A stretch of DNA of 64,000 nt from Qaidamihabitans albus (GTDB taxonomy: Bacteria; Actinomycetota; Actinomycetes; Mycobacteriales; Pseudonocardiaceae), in assembly GCF_016464705.1 (NCBI RefSeq), contig NZ_JAEHOB010000004.1, forward strand, positions 62,001 through 126,000. Reading direction: 5' to 3'. The notes beneath the pieces are model-generated. The model was not told the DNA's origin. It made no database searches and saw only the letters and a program-made list of their open reading frames with translations. A program made the position numbers and the translations under genes. Of the stretch, positions 50,856 through 59,643 are shown one piece after another (the stretch's first letter is position 1; the number at the start of each line of letters is the position of its first letter).

Positions 50856-51731
50856 CTAAACCTTGCGCGCGACGCCGGCCAGGCCGCGGGAGCGCTCGGG
50901 CTCCTCCCGGTACGGGTCCGGCCCTGCGGGGCGCCACTGCGACAGCCACACCAGGCCGGGTTCGACCAGCTCCATACCGTCGAAGAAGGCGGCGATGTCC
51001 TCCCGCGAGCGCGGCCGCGCCGTGCTGTTCGCCTCCTCCTGGTAGGAGGCGACGACCTTCTCCGACGCGGCGAGCGTCGCGGTGTCGGACGGATCGATGT
51101 GGATGTGCGACAGCGCCAGCAGACTGCCGGCGGGCAGCATGTCCCGGTAGAAGGCCAGAGTCCGCTCCGGCCGGGTCTCCGGCGGCATGAAGTGCAGCAG
51201 TGCCACCGCCAGCAACGCGACCGGCTCGCGGACGTCGATCACACCCGTGTCCACCACGCGCTGCCACAGCACGGGACCGTCGAAGAAGTCCGCGTCGATC
51301 GCGCGGTGCCGCTCGGGATCCGCGGTCCGCTCGAGCAGGATCTCCGCGTGCGCCTGCGCGATCGGCTCGTTGTCGATGTAGACGACGCGGCACTCACCCG
51401 GTGCCACCTCGTCCGCCACCTCGTGCACGTTGCCCTGCGTCGGCAGTCCCGAGCCGATGTCCACGAACTGCCGGATGCCCGACTCGACGGCGAATCGCAC
51501 CGCGCGCCCCAGAAACGCCCGGTTCGACCGCGCGAAGTCCCTGATCTCCGGGAGCTTCCGCAGCTGCGCCTCGGCGAACTGCTGGTCCACCGCGTAGTTG
51601 TGCACGCCACCGAGCAGGTAGTCGTACACGCGCCCCACCGACACCTTGTTCACCGACTCCGCCAGCCGGTCGGCGCCACTCGCCGCCATCGAGGCCGCTC
51701 CCTCCGCGTGGACCACCCGGTTACCTGACAC
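50856..51731 (-). CDS. DUF574/Methyltransf_19-type SAM-dependent methyltransferase
   Basis: A 291-residue protein of the family found in large numbers in Pseudonocardiaceae and Streptomyces. It has VGRVYDYLLGGVHNYAVD, the SAM loop FVDIGSGLPTQGNVHEVA and VYIDNEPI. Function of the family is unknown. The start is not certain: a GTG at 51731 gives the longest form, while an ATG at 51689 (MAASGADRLAESVNK) has GGAGGGAG upstream and fits the family N-terminus as well. Confidence 0.9.
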   Translation of the reverse strand: MSGNRVVHAEGAASMAASGADRLAESVNKVSVGRVYDYLLGGVHNYAVDQQFAEAQLRKLPEIRDFARSNRAFLGRAVRFAVESGIRQFVDIGSGLPTQGNVHEVADEVAPGECRVVYIDNEPIAQAHAEILLERTADPERHRAIDADFFDGPVLWQRVVDTGVIDVREPVALLAVALLHFMPPETRPERTLAFYRDMLPAGSLLALSHIHIDPSDTATLAASEKVVASYQEEANSTARPRSREDIAAFFDGMELVEPGLVWLSQWRPAGPDPYREEPERSRGLAGVARKV

Positions 51732-51781
51732 AGTCTGCCACCCGGCCGGGGCAGGCCGATGTCCGACCTGGAGATCGGCCG

Positions 51782-51787
51782 TAGGGT
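51782..51787 (+). promoter_or_regulatory. Leaderless -10 box of the Sua5-like gene
   Basis: TAGGGT, six bases before the ATG at 51794. Confidence 0.55.
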
Positions 51788-51793
51788 TCGGGC

Positions 51794-52414
51794 ATGGCGA
51801 AGTACTTCGACGTGCACCCGGAGAACCCGCAACCGCGCACGATCCGGAAGGTGGTCGACATCGTGCGCGCCGACGGACTGATCGTCTACCCCACCGACTC
51901 CTGCTTCGCCCTCGGCTGCCGGCCGGGCAACCAGGACGGGGTCGACCGGATCCGCTCGATCCGCGCCCTCGACGACCGTCACCACTTCACCCTGGTCTGC
52001 CAGGACTTCGCCCAGCTCGGCCAGCTGGTGCACATCAACAACGCGGTCTTCCGGGCGATCAAGGCTTCGACCCCCGGCAGCTACACGTTCATCCTGCCCG
52101 CGACGCGGGAGGTGCCGCGCCGCCTGCAGCATCCGAAGAAGAAGACCGTGGGCGTCCGCATCCCCGACCACGCCACGACGCAGGCCCTGCTCGCCGAGCT
52201 CGGTGAGCCGCTGCTGTCGAGCACGCTGCTCCTGCCCGACGAGGAGGAGCCGCTGACCCAGGGCTGGGAGATCAAGGAACGGCTCGACCACGCCGTCGAC
52301 GCGGTGATCGACTCGGGCGACTGCGGCACGCGCCCCACCACGGTGATCGACTTCTCGCAGGACGAGGCCGAGGTCGTCCGGCACGGTGCCGGTGATCCCG
52401 CCCGCTTCGAGTGA
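51794..52414 (+). CDS. Sua5/YciO/YrdC-family protein (YciO branch)
   Basis: A 206-residue YrdC-domain protein: DGLIVYPTDSCFALGC at the start, PGSYTFILPAT and KKKTVGVRIPDH. The lysine/arginine-rich cavity that binds RNA or threonylcarbamoyl-AMP is seen, as in YciO. It may make threonylcarbamoyl-AMP for tRNA t6A, but YciO proteins are usually accessory to the main TsaC/Sua5. Convergent with the MFS gene. Confidence 0.88.
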   Translation: MAKYFDVHPENPQPRTIRKVVDIVRADGLIVYPTDSCFALGCRPGNQDGVDRIRSIRALDDRHHFTLVCQDFAQLGQLVHINNAVFRAIKASTPGSYTFILPATREVPRRLQHPKKKTVGVRIPDHATTQALLAELGEPLLSSTLLLPDEEEPLTQGWEIKERLDHAVDAVIDSGDCGTRPTTVIDFSQDEAEVVRHGAGDPARFE

Positions 52415-52427
52415 TGCCGCGCTCTGC

Positions 52428-53687
52428 TCACTCCGTACCGGTGCGCCGCAGGAAGTAGACGCCGATGAGGAGGAAACCGGCCGCGACGGCGAAGACCGAC
52501 GAGTATCCGTTCGTCTCCTCGAAGCTGAGCACGGGCACCGAGCTGGACGCCTCGATCGCCAGCCCGGCCAGCAGCGGGCCGGCGAGCAGCCCCACGCCCC
52601 GGCTGAGGCCGAACAGCCCCGCGCCGACGCCGTGCCGGGTCTTCTCGGGCAGCAGGCCCATCAGCTGGGAGTAGGGCAGCGTCAGCAGGACCACGGCGGC
52701 GAAGGCGACGGGCAGGATCGCGGTGACGAACGCGGTGTCCGTGGTCAGCAGCGCCGGAGTCAGCCCCACGGCGAACGCCACCACGGCGACCACCATCACC
52801 CGGCGAGCGCCGTAGCGGTCACCGAGCTTGCCCGCCAGCGGCGCGGCCAGCACGGCCGAGAACCCGACCAGCGCCAGCGCACCCGAGGTACCGCTGAGCG
52901 AGACGCCGAGCCCGACGGTGAAGTAGAGCACGACGAACGTGCGCAGCGCGCCGAGCGCCGCCTCCCAGCAGGCGTTGGCGACGGCCCAGTTCCGGATGCG
53001 GGCATCCTCGCGCAGAAGGGACAGTGCCGCGCCGGCACCGCTGCCCCGCTCCCGCTGCGGGTGTCCCTCCAGACGCCCGCGGATGCCCAGGAACAGGCAC
53101 GCCGTGACGGCCACGACCGCCCCGGCGCCGAGGACGAACGGCAGCGGCCGCCACAGCGCGAGCAGCACGCCACCGCTCGCCAGGGCCAGCAGCAACCCCG
53201 TGGCACGCAGGCCGCCCTGGAAACCCTGTGACCGGCCCGCGGCCTCGGCGGGGACGAGGTCCGGATACAGCGCGTAGTACGGCGCGTAGTAGGTGAAGTA
53301 GGCGGCGAAGAACACGAGCAGCACGGGCACGACCAGGTACAGCGACCCGGCCGAGAGGGGCAGCAGGACGAGGGAAGCGGCGGCGACGACCGTGGCGCCG
53401 AGCACGAAGGGCAGCCTGCCGCCGAGCCGGGTGCGCAGCCGGTCGGACCAGCCGCCGACCAGCACCGGGAGCACCAGCGCCAGCACGCCCTCGCTGCCGA
53501 TGAGGACCCCGATCGTCGCCGGCCCGGCGAGCCTGCCGAGCAGCACCGGCCCGTAGGTGGTGACGACAGTGTAGGCGAACGCGATCCCCAGCGCCGGCAC
53601 GCCAAGCAGGAGCAGGAACCGGCGCTGCGACCAGCTCAGCGGCGAGCCGCCCCGCCGTGAGTGCTGCGTCGATGATCCCTCGGACAC
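52428..53687 (-). CDS. MFS transporter
   Basis: A 419-residue protein with twelve helices and a central loop at about 200-225. The GGWSDRLRTRLGGRLPFVL motif between helices 2 and 3 and YYAPYYALYPDLVP are like the GPH/SLC45-type sugar transporters. The substrate might be a sugar or a sugar derivative. A perfect palindrome separates it from the GH16 gene upstream, so it has its own promoter. Confidence 0.88.
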   Translation of the reverse strand: MSEGSSTQHSRRGGSPLSWSQRRFLLLLGVPALGIAFAYTVVTTYGPVLLGRLAGPATIGVLIGSEGVLALVLPVLVGGWSDRLRTRLGGRLPFVLGATVVAAASLVLLPLSAGSLYLVVPVLLVFFAAYFTYYAPYYALYPDLVPAEAAGRSQGFQGGLRATGLLLALASGGVLLALWRPLPFVLGAGAVVAVTACLFLGIRGRLEGHPQRERGSGAGAALSLLREDARIRNWAVANACWEAALGALRTFVVLYFTVGLGVSLSGTSGALALVGFSAVLAAPLAGKLGDRYGARRVMVVAVVAFAVGLTPALLTTDTAFVTAILPVAFAAVVLLTLPYSQLMGLLPEKTRHGVGAGLFGLSRGVGLLAGPLLAGLAIEASSSVPVLSFEETNGYSSVFAVAAGFLLIGVYFLRRTGTE

Positions 53688-53723
53688 GGCATCCGGGCTA
53701 CCCGCTCAGCGTCCCCGGCAAGC

Positions 53724-53769
53724 CTCGTGAGTGCGCACGCGAGTTAGAACTCGCGTGCGCACTCACGAG
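53724..53769. repeat. Intergenic palindrome, perfect 46-bp copy
   Basis: Two exactly complementary 22-base arms with AG in the centre. Ends are CTCGTGAGTG and CACTCACGAG. It lies three bases after the stop of the GH16 gene and upstream of the MFS gene, so it would terminate the GH16 transcript. Confidence 0.95.
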
Positions 53770-53771
53770 CG

Positions 53772-54632
53772 TCAGCCGGCGCTCACGTGCACGTAGTCGA
53801 TCACCAGGCGCTGCGGGAAGGAGGTGCTGCCGTCCGGGTCACCGGGCCATTCCCCGCCGACGGCCACGTTCATGATCATGTAGAACGGGTGCTCGAAAAC
53901 CCAGTCGTTCCCGCCGACATCGGCCGGGGTGCGGACCTGGTAGACGGTGCCGTCCACCGACCAGGCGATCCGGCCGGGCGACCAGTCCACGGCGAACGTG
54001 TGGAAGTCGTCGGCGAAGTGCTGCCCACCTGGCAGGGTGTACGCGCCGCCGATGCCGCCACCGCCGGAGTAGCCCGGACCGTGCAGCGTGCCGTGCACCG
54101 TCCCCGGTTCGTGGCCGACGTTCTCCATGATGTCGATCTCTCCACTGTCCGGCCAGCCGACGCGGTCGAAGTCCTCGCCCAGCATCCAGAACGCGGGCCA
54201 GATGCCCTGCCCGCGCGGCAGCTTCATACGCGCCTCGAAGTGGCCGTAAGCCTGCGTGAACGTCTGCGCGGTGGTGAGCTTCGCCGATGTGTAGTCGCAG
54301 TTTCCGTACCAGCACTGGTAGCCGCCGGGATTCTCCTGGCGCGCAGTGATCACCAGGTGGCCGTCACCGTCCAGCGCCACGTTGTCGGTGCCGCCGGTGT
54401 AGTACTGGCGCTCCCAGTTGCCCCAGCCATCAGGGCCGTTACCGATCTCGTGCCGCCATTTGGAGCTGTCCGGGGCACTGCCCGCGGGTCCTTCGAAGTC
54501 GTCGGAGAAGGTGACCGCGGCGGCATCGGCTCCCTCCGGCGGGCCGGGATCGGCGCCGGCGGCTCCCGCCGGGACGGTGACCGCCGCGGCGGCCAGGATC
54601 GTGACAAGGGCGCGTGCAGGTCTGCTCATCAT
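53772..54632 (-). CDS. Secreted GH16 beta-glucanase
   Basis: A 286-residue protein. A signal peptide (about 1-27) precedes a GH16 jelly-roll domain with the catalytic motif GEIDIMENVG, nucleophile E165 and acid/base E170. The form E-I-D-I-M-E is that of endo-1,3-beta-glucanases (laminarinases). It would attack fungal or plant cell-wall glucan outside the cell. No carbohydrate-binding module is attached. Confidence 0.93.
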   Translation of the reverse strand: MMSRPARALVTILAAAAVTVPAGAAGADPGPPEGADAAAVTFSDDFEGPAGSAPDSSKWRHEIGNGPDGWGNWERQYYTGGTDNVALDGDGHLVITARQENPGGYQCWYGNCDYTSAKLTTAQTFTQAYGHFEARMKLPRGQGIWPAFWMLGEDFDRVGWPDSGEIDIMENVGHEPGTVHGTLHGPGYSGGGGIGGAYTLPGGQHFADDFHTFAVDWSPGRIAWSVDGTVYQVRTPADVGGNDWVFEHPFYMIMNVAVGGEWPGDPDGSTSFPQRLVIDYVHVSAG

Positions 54633-54720
54633 GCGCCTCAGTGTCCAATGGTCTGGACCACATGCGCAAACATCCTGTCCGGTTCGGTGACAGAACCGGA
54701 CAGGCGGGCGCCGCGCGGGC

Positions 54721-54915
54721 TCAGTGGCCGCGGTCGGGCATGATGAGCCAGAGCGCGATGTAGATGAGGACCTGCGGTCCGGGCAGCAGGCAGGACAGCA
54801 CGAACAGCAGCCGCACCTTGTTCGGCTGCCAGCCCCAGCGTTCGGCCAGCCCCGCGCAGACGCCCGCGATCATCCGGTTCTGCCTGGGCCTCGCCAGTGT
54901 TCTCGTCGTGGTCAT
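54721..54915 (-). CDS. PspC-domain membrane protein
   Basis: A 64-residue protein: MIAGVCAGLAERWGWQPNKVRLLFVL then a single hydrophobic helix ending LIMPDR. This is the minimal PspC domain, linked with envelope-stress responses. No other psp gene is near. GGAGG stands very close to the ATG, and translation efficiency may be low. Confidence 0.9.
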   Translation of the reverse strand: MTTTRTLARPRQNRMIAGVCAGLAERWGWQPNKVRLLFVLSCLLPGPQVLIYIALWLIMPDRGH

Positions 54916-55041
54916 GCCTCCACGATGCGCCTCCGCACGCCGCCTCGCATCAGGGACGCCCCCGGAGAAGTCCCCGAGATGTCCCCAATGTGGCACCGGT
55001 CGCGCTGAACGCAACGGGTGCCGCATCGGGGTCGTGTCCGT

Positions 55042-55248
55042 TCAGACGAGGCCCTGCCGGGCTGCCCACACCACGGTCTCGATCGACGTGCGGAAGCCGA
55101 GCTGGTCGCACATCGCGCGCATCCGCCTGCGCACCGTCCGGTCGGAGAGCTCGAGCCTGCGGGCCACGGCCTCGATCGGCAGGCCGCTGGCCAGCAGGCG
55201 GAGCAGTGCCAGATCATCCTCACCCAGCGCCGTGCCCTCGTCGATCAT
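55042..55248 (-). CDS. Small LuxR-type HTH protein
   Basis: A 68-residue protein with only a helix-turn-helix: LLASGLPIEAVARRLELSDRTVRRRMRAMCDQLG. Stand-alone HTH proteins of this kind are common in Pseudonocardiaceae and their targets are unknown. The ATG at 55248 is chosen; GTGs a few codons upstream are alternatives. A LacI-type half-conserved site lies about 50 bases upstream. Confidence 0.75.
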   Translation of the reverse strand: MIDEGTALGEDDLALLRLLASGLPIEAVARRLELSDRTVRRRMRAMCDQLGFRTSIETVVWAARQGLV

Positions 55249-55297
55249 CACCACGCCGCTCTCCTGCTCCGCCCTTTCCGCGCCGCAGCGCACGGAA

Positions 55298-55309
55298 TAA
55301 ATCGTTTCA
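55298..55309. promoter_or_regulatory. LacI-type operator variant
   Basis: TAAATCGTTTCA, one base from the TGAAnCGnTTCA pattern; it lies between the HTH gene and the end of the rhamnosidase gene. Confidence 0.45.
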
Positions 55310-55384
55310 AAAAGCGCGTTGTGAAGTAGCCTGCGGCCTGCACACATCGGGTGTCAAGCCACGAAACCGAAACAACGGCCGCGC

Positions 55385-58300
55385 CTACGCGCTCGTGGTG
55401 CCGAAGGACCACTCGCCGTGCCCGGCCCGCAGCACCACGAACCCCGGCTCGGTCCGCACGAATTCCGCGGCGGGTGTCGCGGTCACGTCCGCCCGGCGCG
55501 CCGCGGGCACGTGCACCTCGGCGGTCGAGCCCACCGGCACGCGCACGGTGAGGCGCAGCCCGCCGTCCACCCGCGACCAGCCGGCGGCCGCCTCACCGCG
55601 CACGGTCTCCAGCGACGTCCGCGCCCAGGCGACACCCGCTCGCGCGTCCGGGCGGACGACGAAGCGCTCGTATCCGGCATCGCCCGGCCGCAGGCCCGCG
55701 ACGTTCTCGTACAGCCACTGCGTGACGGTGCCCTGGAAGTAATGATCCCGCGAGCGGGAGTCCAGGTGCCACATCTCCCACATCGTGTCGGCGCCGTGGT
55801 CGAACCAGTAGCCCCAGCTCGGGTAGCTGCGCTGGGTGGCGATGGCGTGCGCGACGTCGGAGTGGCCGTACGCGCTGAGCACGCGCAGCAGCACGCTCGT
55901 ACCGAGCGCACCCGTGTTGAGGTGATCGCCGCGCGCCCTGATGTCGGCCACCAGGCTGGCCACCACCGACGCCTCCGCGCCCTGCGGCACCATCCCGAAC
56001 GCCAGCGGGATCGCGTTCGACGTCTGCCGGTAGTCCGGGTCCTTCGCCGTCCGGTAGTGCCCTTCCGGCCCGAGGAACGCCGCGTTCAGCGCGCCGCGCA
56101 GGCCGTCGGCGACCGACCGGTACCGCCGCGCCACGTCCTCGTACCCGAGCACGTCGCCGAGCTCCGCCGTGCCGCGCAGGGCCCGGTACAGGTACGCGGT
56201 CGCGGTCAGCCGGGTGTCCTCGGGCGGCACACCGCCGTACCCGGGCGGCAGGTAGTCGCCGAGCGCGGTGACGGCGAGCCCGTCGCGCAACCTGCCGATC
56301 TCCCAGTCCAGGTAGCGCACGAGCGGTTCCCAGTGCTCCGCGGCGATCCGCTCGTCGCCGTAGACCCGGTACATCTCGCGCAGCACGAACGGGTACACGG
56401 TGGTCCATTCCGGCGAGGGCGCGAGCTCGTTGTAACCCCAGCCACCACTCGGCACGATCACCGGCAACTGCCCGGGGTCGTCCTGGCTGTCGGCCAGGTC
56501 CCCGGCCCACTTGCTCAGGAACCGGGCCATCCCGAAGGCGTAGGTCATCGTCGGCAGGCCCACCTGCGCGTCGCCGGTCCAGCCGTTCTTCTCGTACATC
56601 GGCGTGTCGGTGGGGATGCCGTGCAGGTTGTTCAGCACGGTCCGCCGCATCGCGTGGTCGAGCCGCTCGTAGAACGGCTCCGAGCAGCGGAACGTGCTCG
56701 TCTCCGGCACCGCGCTGTGCACCAGCCTCCCGAGCACGTCGCCCGGCTTCGGCGCCGAGGGCAGCCCGCTGACTTGCACGTAACGGAAGCCCTTGTAGGA
56801 GAACCGCGGCTCCCACTGCTCCGTGCCGTTGCCCGCGCAGATGTACTCGTCGCGCTGGAAACGCCCCGGCACGTGCCCGGTCTCCGCGCGCACGCTGCCG
56901 TCGCCGGCCAGCCGCTCACCGTGCACCAGCTCGATCCGGGTGCCCTCGGGCGCCTTGACCGACAGCTTCGTCCAGCCCGCCATGGTCCGGCCCATGTCCA
57001 CCACGTACACCCCGGGCCGCAGCTCGGAGATCGCGGCGGGCCGCACGTTCTCGATCACCTCGATGGGCTCGTGCTGCTGCGCGCGCAGCACCCCGGCAGG
57101 CGCCGTCCGCACCTCGGGCGCCCGCCAGCCGCCGTCGTCGAAACCGGCCTCCGTCCAGCCACGTGGCGCCAGGCGCGCGTCGTAGGTCTCCCCGGCGTAC
57201 TGCGAGTTGGACAGGGTGGGTCCCTCGGTCATCCGCCAGTCCCCGCCGGAGCCGATGGTGGTGCGGGAGCCGTCGGGGTGCTCGATGTCGAGCTGTGCGA
57301 GCAGTTGCGGCTCCCCGTGCCAGCTCGCCCGGTGCCAGTTCCACACGTTCGGCGTGGTCATGCCGTAGAAGCCGCGGCCGAGCGTCACGCCGATCGCGTT
57401 GCCGCCGCGGCGGAGCAGGCCGGTCACGTCGTGCGTCGCGTAGAGCACGGTCCTGCCGTAGTCGGTGAATCCGGGGTCGAGCACCTGCGCGCCCACCCGC
57501 TCGCCGTTGACCTCGGCGTCGTAGTAGGCGAGCCCGCTGACGTACAGCCGCGCGCGGGCCACCGGCCCTTCGACGGTGAACTCCCTGCGCAGCAACGGCG
57601 CAGGGCGCTCAGGGGCGGCCACACCGACCCCGCGGCCCCACGGGCCCTCGCCGTAGGGCGCGAGCACGGCCGCCTCGGCCCAGCCGCCGTCGTCGAAGCC
57701 GGGTTCGGTCCAGCCGTCGGGCTCGCTGTCGGTGACCCGCCAGCCCGCGCCGGTGACCAGCTCGCGGGTCTGCCCGTCACCGAGCTCGACGATGAGCCGG
57801 ACGAGCAGCCCGCCGGGGTTGACGGACGCGTTGCCGCGGTTGGTGGCCAGCGCGGCGAGGACCACCCGGTCACCCGCCGCGCCGACCTGCTCGGTGACCT
57901 CGGCGAAGTGTCCGGTGCGCCAGCCGTCGACGCGCTCGGGCGCGTGCAGCACCTCCTGCCCGCCGAGGTAGAGGGTGAAGTCGTCGTCCGCGGTGGCCAC
58001 CAGCCGGGCGCGGGCGACGGTCGCACCTGCGGGCAGGTCGAGCCCGCCGCGGAACCAGCGTGGCCCGGCCGGCGCCCCGGTGGAGGTGGAGCCGGGCGAC
58101 CAGATCCACGACGCGCCGTCGAACCCGGGCGGCTCGGGCGGCGCCGGGGCGCCGATCCACTCGGCCTGCCACGGCGTGGACAGCAGCGCCGTCTCCCACC
58201 AGCGCGTCGCGCTCCACGCCGACGGCCGCCCGTCGGCGTCCCAGACTCGCACCCGCCAGTGGTAGCGGGTGCGTGGCCGCAGCGCCGGACCCGCGTAGGC

Positions 58301-58627
58301 GATCCCCACCGACCTCGCGGACTCCACCCGGCCGGAGTCCCAGACGCCGCCGGGTCTGCCGGCGTCGGTGGTGACCTGAATCCGGTAGGCCGACTGACGG
58401 GCGCCGTGGCCTCCCGCGGCGAGGACCCAGGAGAGCCGGGGCTTCGGTACGTCCGTGCCGAGCAGCGTGTCGGCGTACTCCACCGTCGTGCGCTCGACCC
58501 GCAGCCTGCCGGCATCCTCCTGCCGGGCCGCCGCGGGAACGGCGGGCAGCGCGAAGGCCGCCACCCCAGCCCCGGCGCCGATGGCCGAGTTCTGCAGAAA
58601 GCCACGTCGATTCAGACCCCTGCTCAT
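55385..58627 (-). CDS. Tat-exported GH78 alpha-L-rhamnosidase
   Basis: A 1080-residue protein. A twin-arginine signal (NRRGFLQNSAIGAG, then AAFALPAVPAAA) is followed by an Ig-like N-domain (KPRLSWVL), two beta-sandwich domains and the (alpha/alpha)6 barrel. The catalytic segment is DTPMYEKNGWTGDAQ, with the general acid Glu just before KNGW, and HLDSRSRDHYFQGTVTQWLYE is near the C-terminal end. It removes terminal rhamnose from plant or bacterial glycans. The ATG at 58627 follows GGGGAGG. A perfect LacI-type operator lies about 75 bases upstream. Confidence 0.94.
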   Translation of the reverse strand: MSRGLNRRGFLQNSAIGAGAGVAAFALPAVPAAARQEDAGRLRVERTTVEYADTLLGTDVPKPRLSWVLAAGGHGARQSAYRIQVTTDAGRPGGVWDSGRVESARSVGIAYAGPALRPRTRYHWRVRVWDADGRPSAWSATRWWETALLSTPWQAEWIGAPAPPEPPGFDGASWIWSPGSTSTGAPAGPRWFRGGLDLPAGATVARARLVATADDDFTLYLGGQEVLHAPERVDGWRTGHFAEVTEQVGAAGDRVVLAALATNRGNASVNPGGLLVRLIVELGDGQTRELVTGAGWRVTDSEPDGWTEPGFDDGGWAEAAVLAPYGEGPWGRGVGVAAPERPAPLLRREFTVEGPVARARLYVSGLAYYDAEVNGERVGAQVLDPGFTDYGRTVLYATHDVTGLLRRGGNAIGVTLGRGFYGMTTPNVWNWHRASWHGEPQLLAQLDIEHPDGSRTTIGSGGDWRMTEGPTLSNSQYAGETYDARLAPRGWTEAGFDDGGWRAPEVRTAPAGVLRAQQHEPIEVIENVRPAAISELRPGVYVVDMGRTMAGWTKLSVKAPEGTRIELVHGERLAGDGSVRAETGHVPGRFQRDEYICAGNGTEQWEPRFSYKGFRYVQVSGLPSAPKPGDVLGRLVHSAVPETSTFRCSEPFYERLDHAMRRTVLNNLHGIPTDTPMYEKNGWTGDAQVGLPTMTYAFGMARFLSKWAGDLADSQDDPGQLPVIVPSGGWGYNELAPSPEWTTVYPFVLREMYRVYGDERIAAEHWEPLVRYLDWEIGRLRDGLAVTALGDYLPPGYGGVPPEDTRLTATAYLYRALRGTAELGDVLGYEDVARRYRSVADGLRGALNAAFLGPEGHYRTAKDPDYRQTSNAIPLAFGMVPQGAEASVVASLVADIRARGDHLNTGALGTSVLLRVLSAYGHSDVAHAIATQRSYPSWGYWFDHGADTMWEMWHLDSRSRDHYFQGTVTQWLYENVAGLRPGDAGYERFVVRPDARAGVAWARTSLETVRGEAAAGWSRVDGGLRLTVRVPVGSTAEVHVPAARRADVTATPAAEFVRTEPGFVVLRAGHGEWSFGTTSA

Positions 58628-58700
58628 GCGCACCGCCTCCCCGTCGGAGTGACCGGTCGAAGTCGCGGCGAGCGCCGGGGACAACGGCCACGTTCTGTGA

Positions 58701-58712
58701 TGAATCGTTTCA
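58701..58712. promoter_or_regulatory. LacI-type operator upstream of the rhamnosidase
   Basis: TGAATCGTTTCA, a full match to TGAAnCGnTTCA, in the promoter region of the GH78 gene. No LacI gene is in the window. Confidence 0.6.
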
Positions 58713-58834
58713 ATCCGTAGCCGTCCGTTCTCGCCGTCGAGAGTTCCGGGTTCGAGCGGGGAGACTAACCCGATTTCGCCGGGGTCGCGGTCCAGTTGTC
58801 CGGTTTCGGACACCAGCCGACAACTACAACGTTA

Positions 58835-58852
58835 TTGACAATCTAATTTGTC
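58835..58852 (+). promoter_or_regulatory. TTGACA -35 box with GACAA/TTGTC inverted repeat
   Basis: TTGACA at 58835-58840 overlaps GACAA, six bases, TTGTC (58837-58852) in an AT-rich patch upstream of the SRPBCC gene. It could be the site of an ArsR- or TetR-type repressor encoded elsewhere. Confidence 0.4.
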
Positions 58853-58887
58853 GGTGGCATCGTTTGCCGCAACCGAGAGGAGCCGGA

Positions 58888-59643
58888 ATGGGACACGAGT
58901 TCGAGACCAGCGAGGAAGTCGAGGTCCCGGCGAGCCCGGAGCAGGTGTGGGAGGCGATCGCCACGGGCCCGGGCATCGACTCGTGGTTCATGGGCCGCAA
59001 CGAGGTACGCCCAGGCGCGGGCGGCACCGTCCGCATGGCCTTCGGCGGCTACACGCCGGAGTCGGCGGTGACCGCGTGGCAGCCGGGACAGCGGCTCGCC
59101 TACGGTTCCGAGCCGGCCGCGGACGGGCGGTTCGTGGCGTACGAGTTCCTCATCGAGGGCCGGGCAGGCGGCAGCTCCGTACTGCGCGTGGTCACCAGCG
59201 GCTTCGTCCCCGGCGACGACTGGGCGGACGAGTTCGAGGCGATGACCCTCGGCAACGAGATGTTCTTCCGCACGCTGGTCACCTACCTCACTCACTTCGC
59301 AGGCCGCACCGCCGTGCCGCTCACCGTCTTCGGTCCGCCGGTGGCGGACTGGGACAGCGCGTGGGCCGCGCTCAGGAGTGGGCTCGGGCTGAGCGGACCG
59401 GCCACCGAGGGCGACCGCGCGCGACTCGCGCCGGACGGCCGGACGGCCGTCGAGGGCATCGTGTACTTCACCAACGAGCACACGCTCGGCGTGCGCACCG
59501 CAGACGCGTTCTACCGCTTCCTCCGGGGCTTCAACGGCCCGATGGTCGCCGCACACCAGTACTTCTCCCCCATCGACATCGAGCAAGCCGAGTCGGCCTG
59601 GCGGTCATGGCTCGACCGGCACGACGGAAGGACACTCCGATGA
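58888..59643 (+). CDS. SRPBCC/AHSA1-family protein
   Basis: A 251-residue protein: two-part START-like fold with VEVPASPEQVWEAIATGPGIDSWF at the start and a C-terminal region that may form a second, shortened domain. Ligand unknown. GAGAGGAG stands before the ATG at 58888. It overlaps the next gene by four bases and so is coupled to an alpha/beta hydrolase. Confidence 0.88.
   Translation: MGHEFETSEEVEVPASPEQVWEAIATGPGIDSWFMGRNEVRPGAGGTVRMAFGGYTPESAVTAWQPGQRLAYGSEPAADGRFVAYEFLIEGRAGGSSVLRVVTSGFVPGDDWADEFEAMTLGNEMFFRTLVTYLTHFAGRTAVPLTVFGPPVADWDSAWAALRSGLGLSGPATEGDRARLAPDGRTAVEGIVYFTNEHTLGVRTADAFYRFLRGFNGPMVAAHQYFSPIDIEQAESAWRSWLDRHDGRTLR

Noticed and set aside
55418-58720. A plus-strand frame of about 1100 codons opposite the rhamnosidase
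   Set aside because: Shadow frame; the minus strand has the GH78 catalytic segment and a Tat signal.
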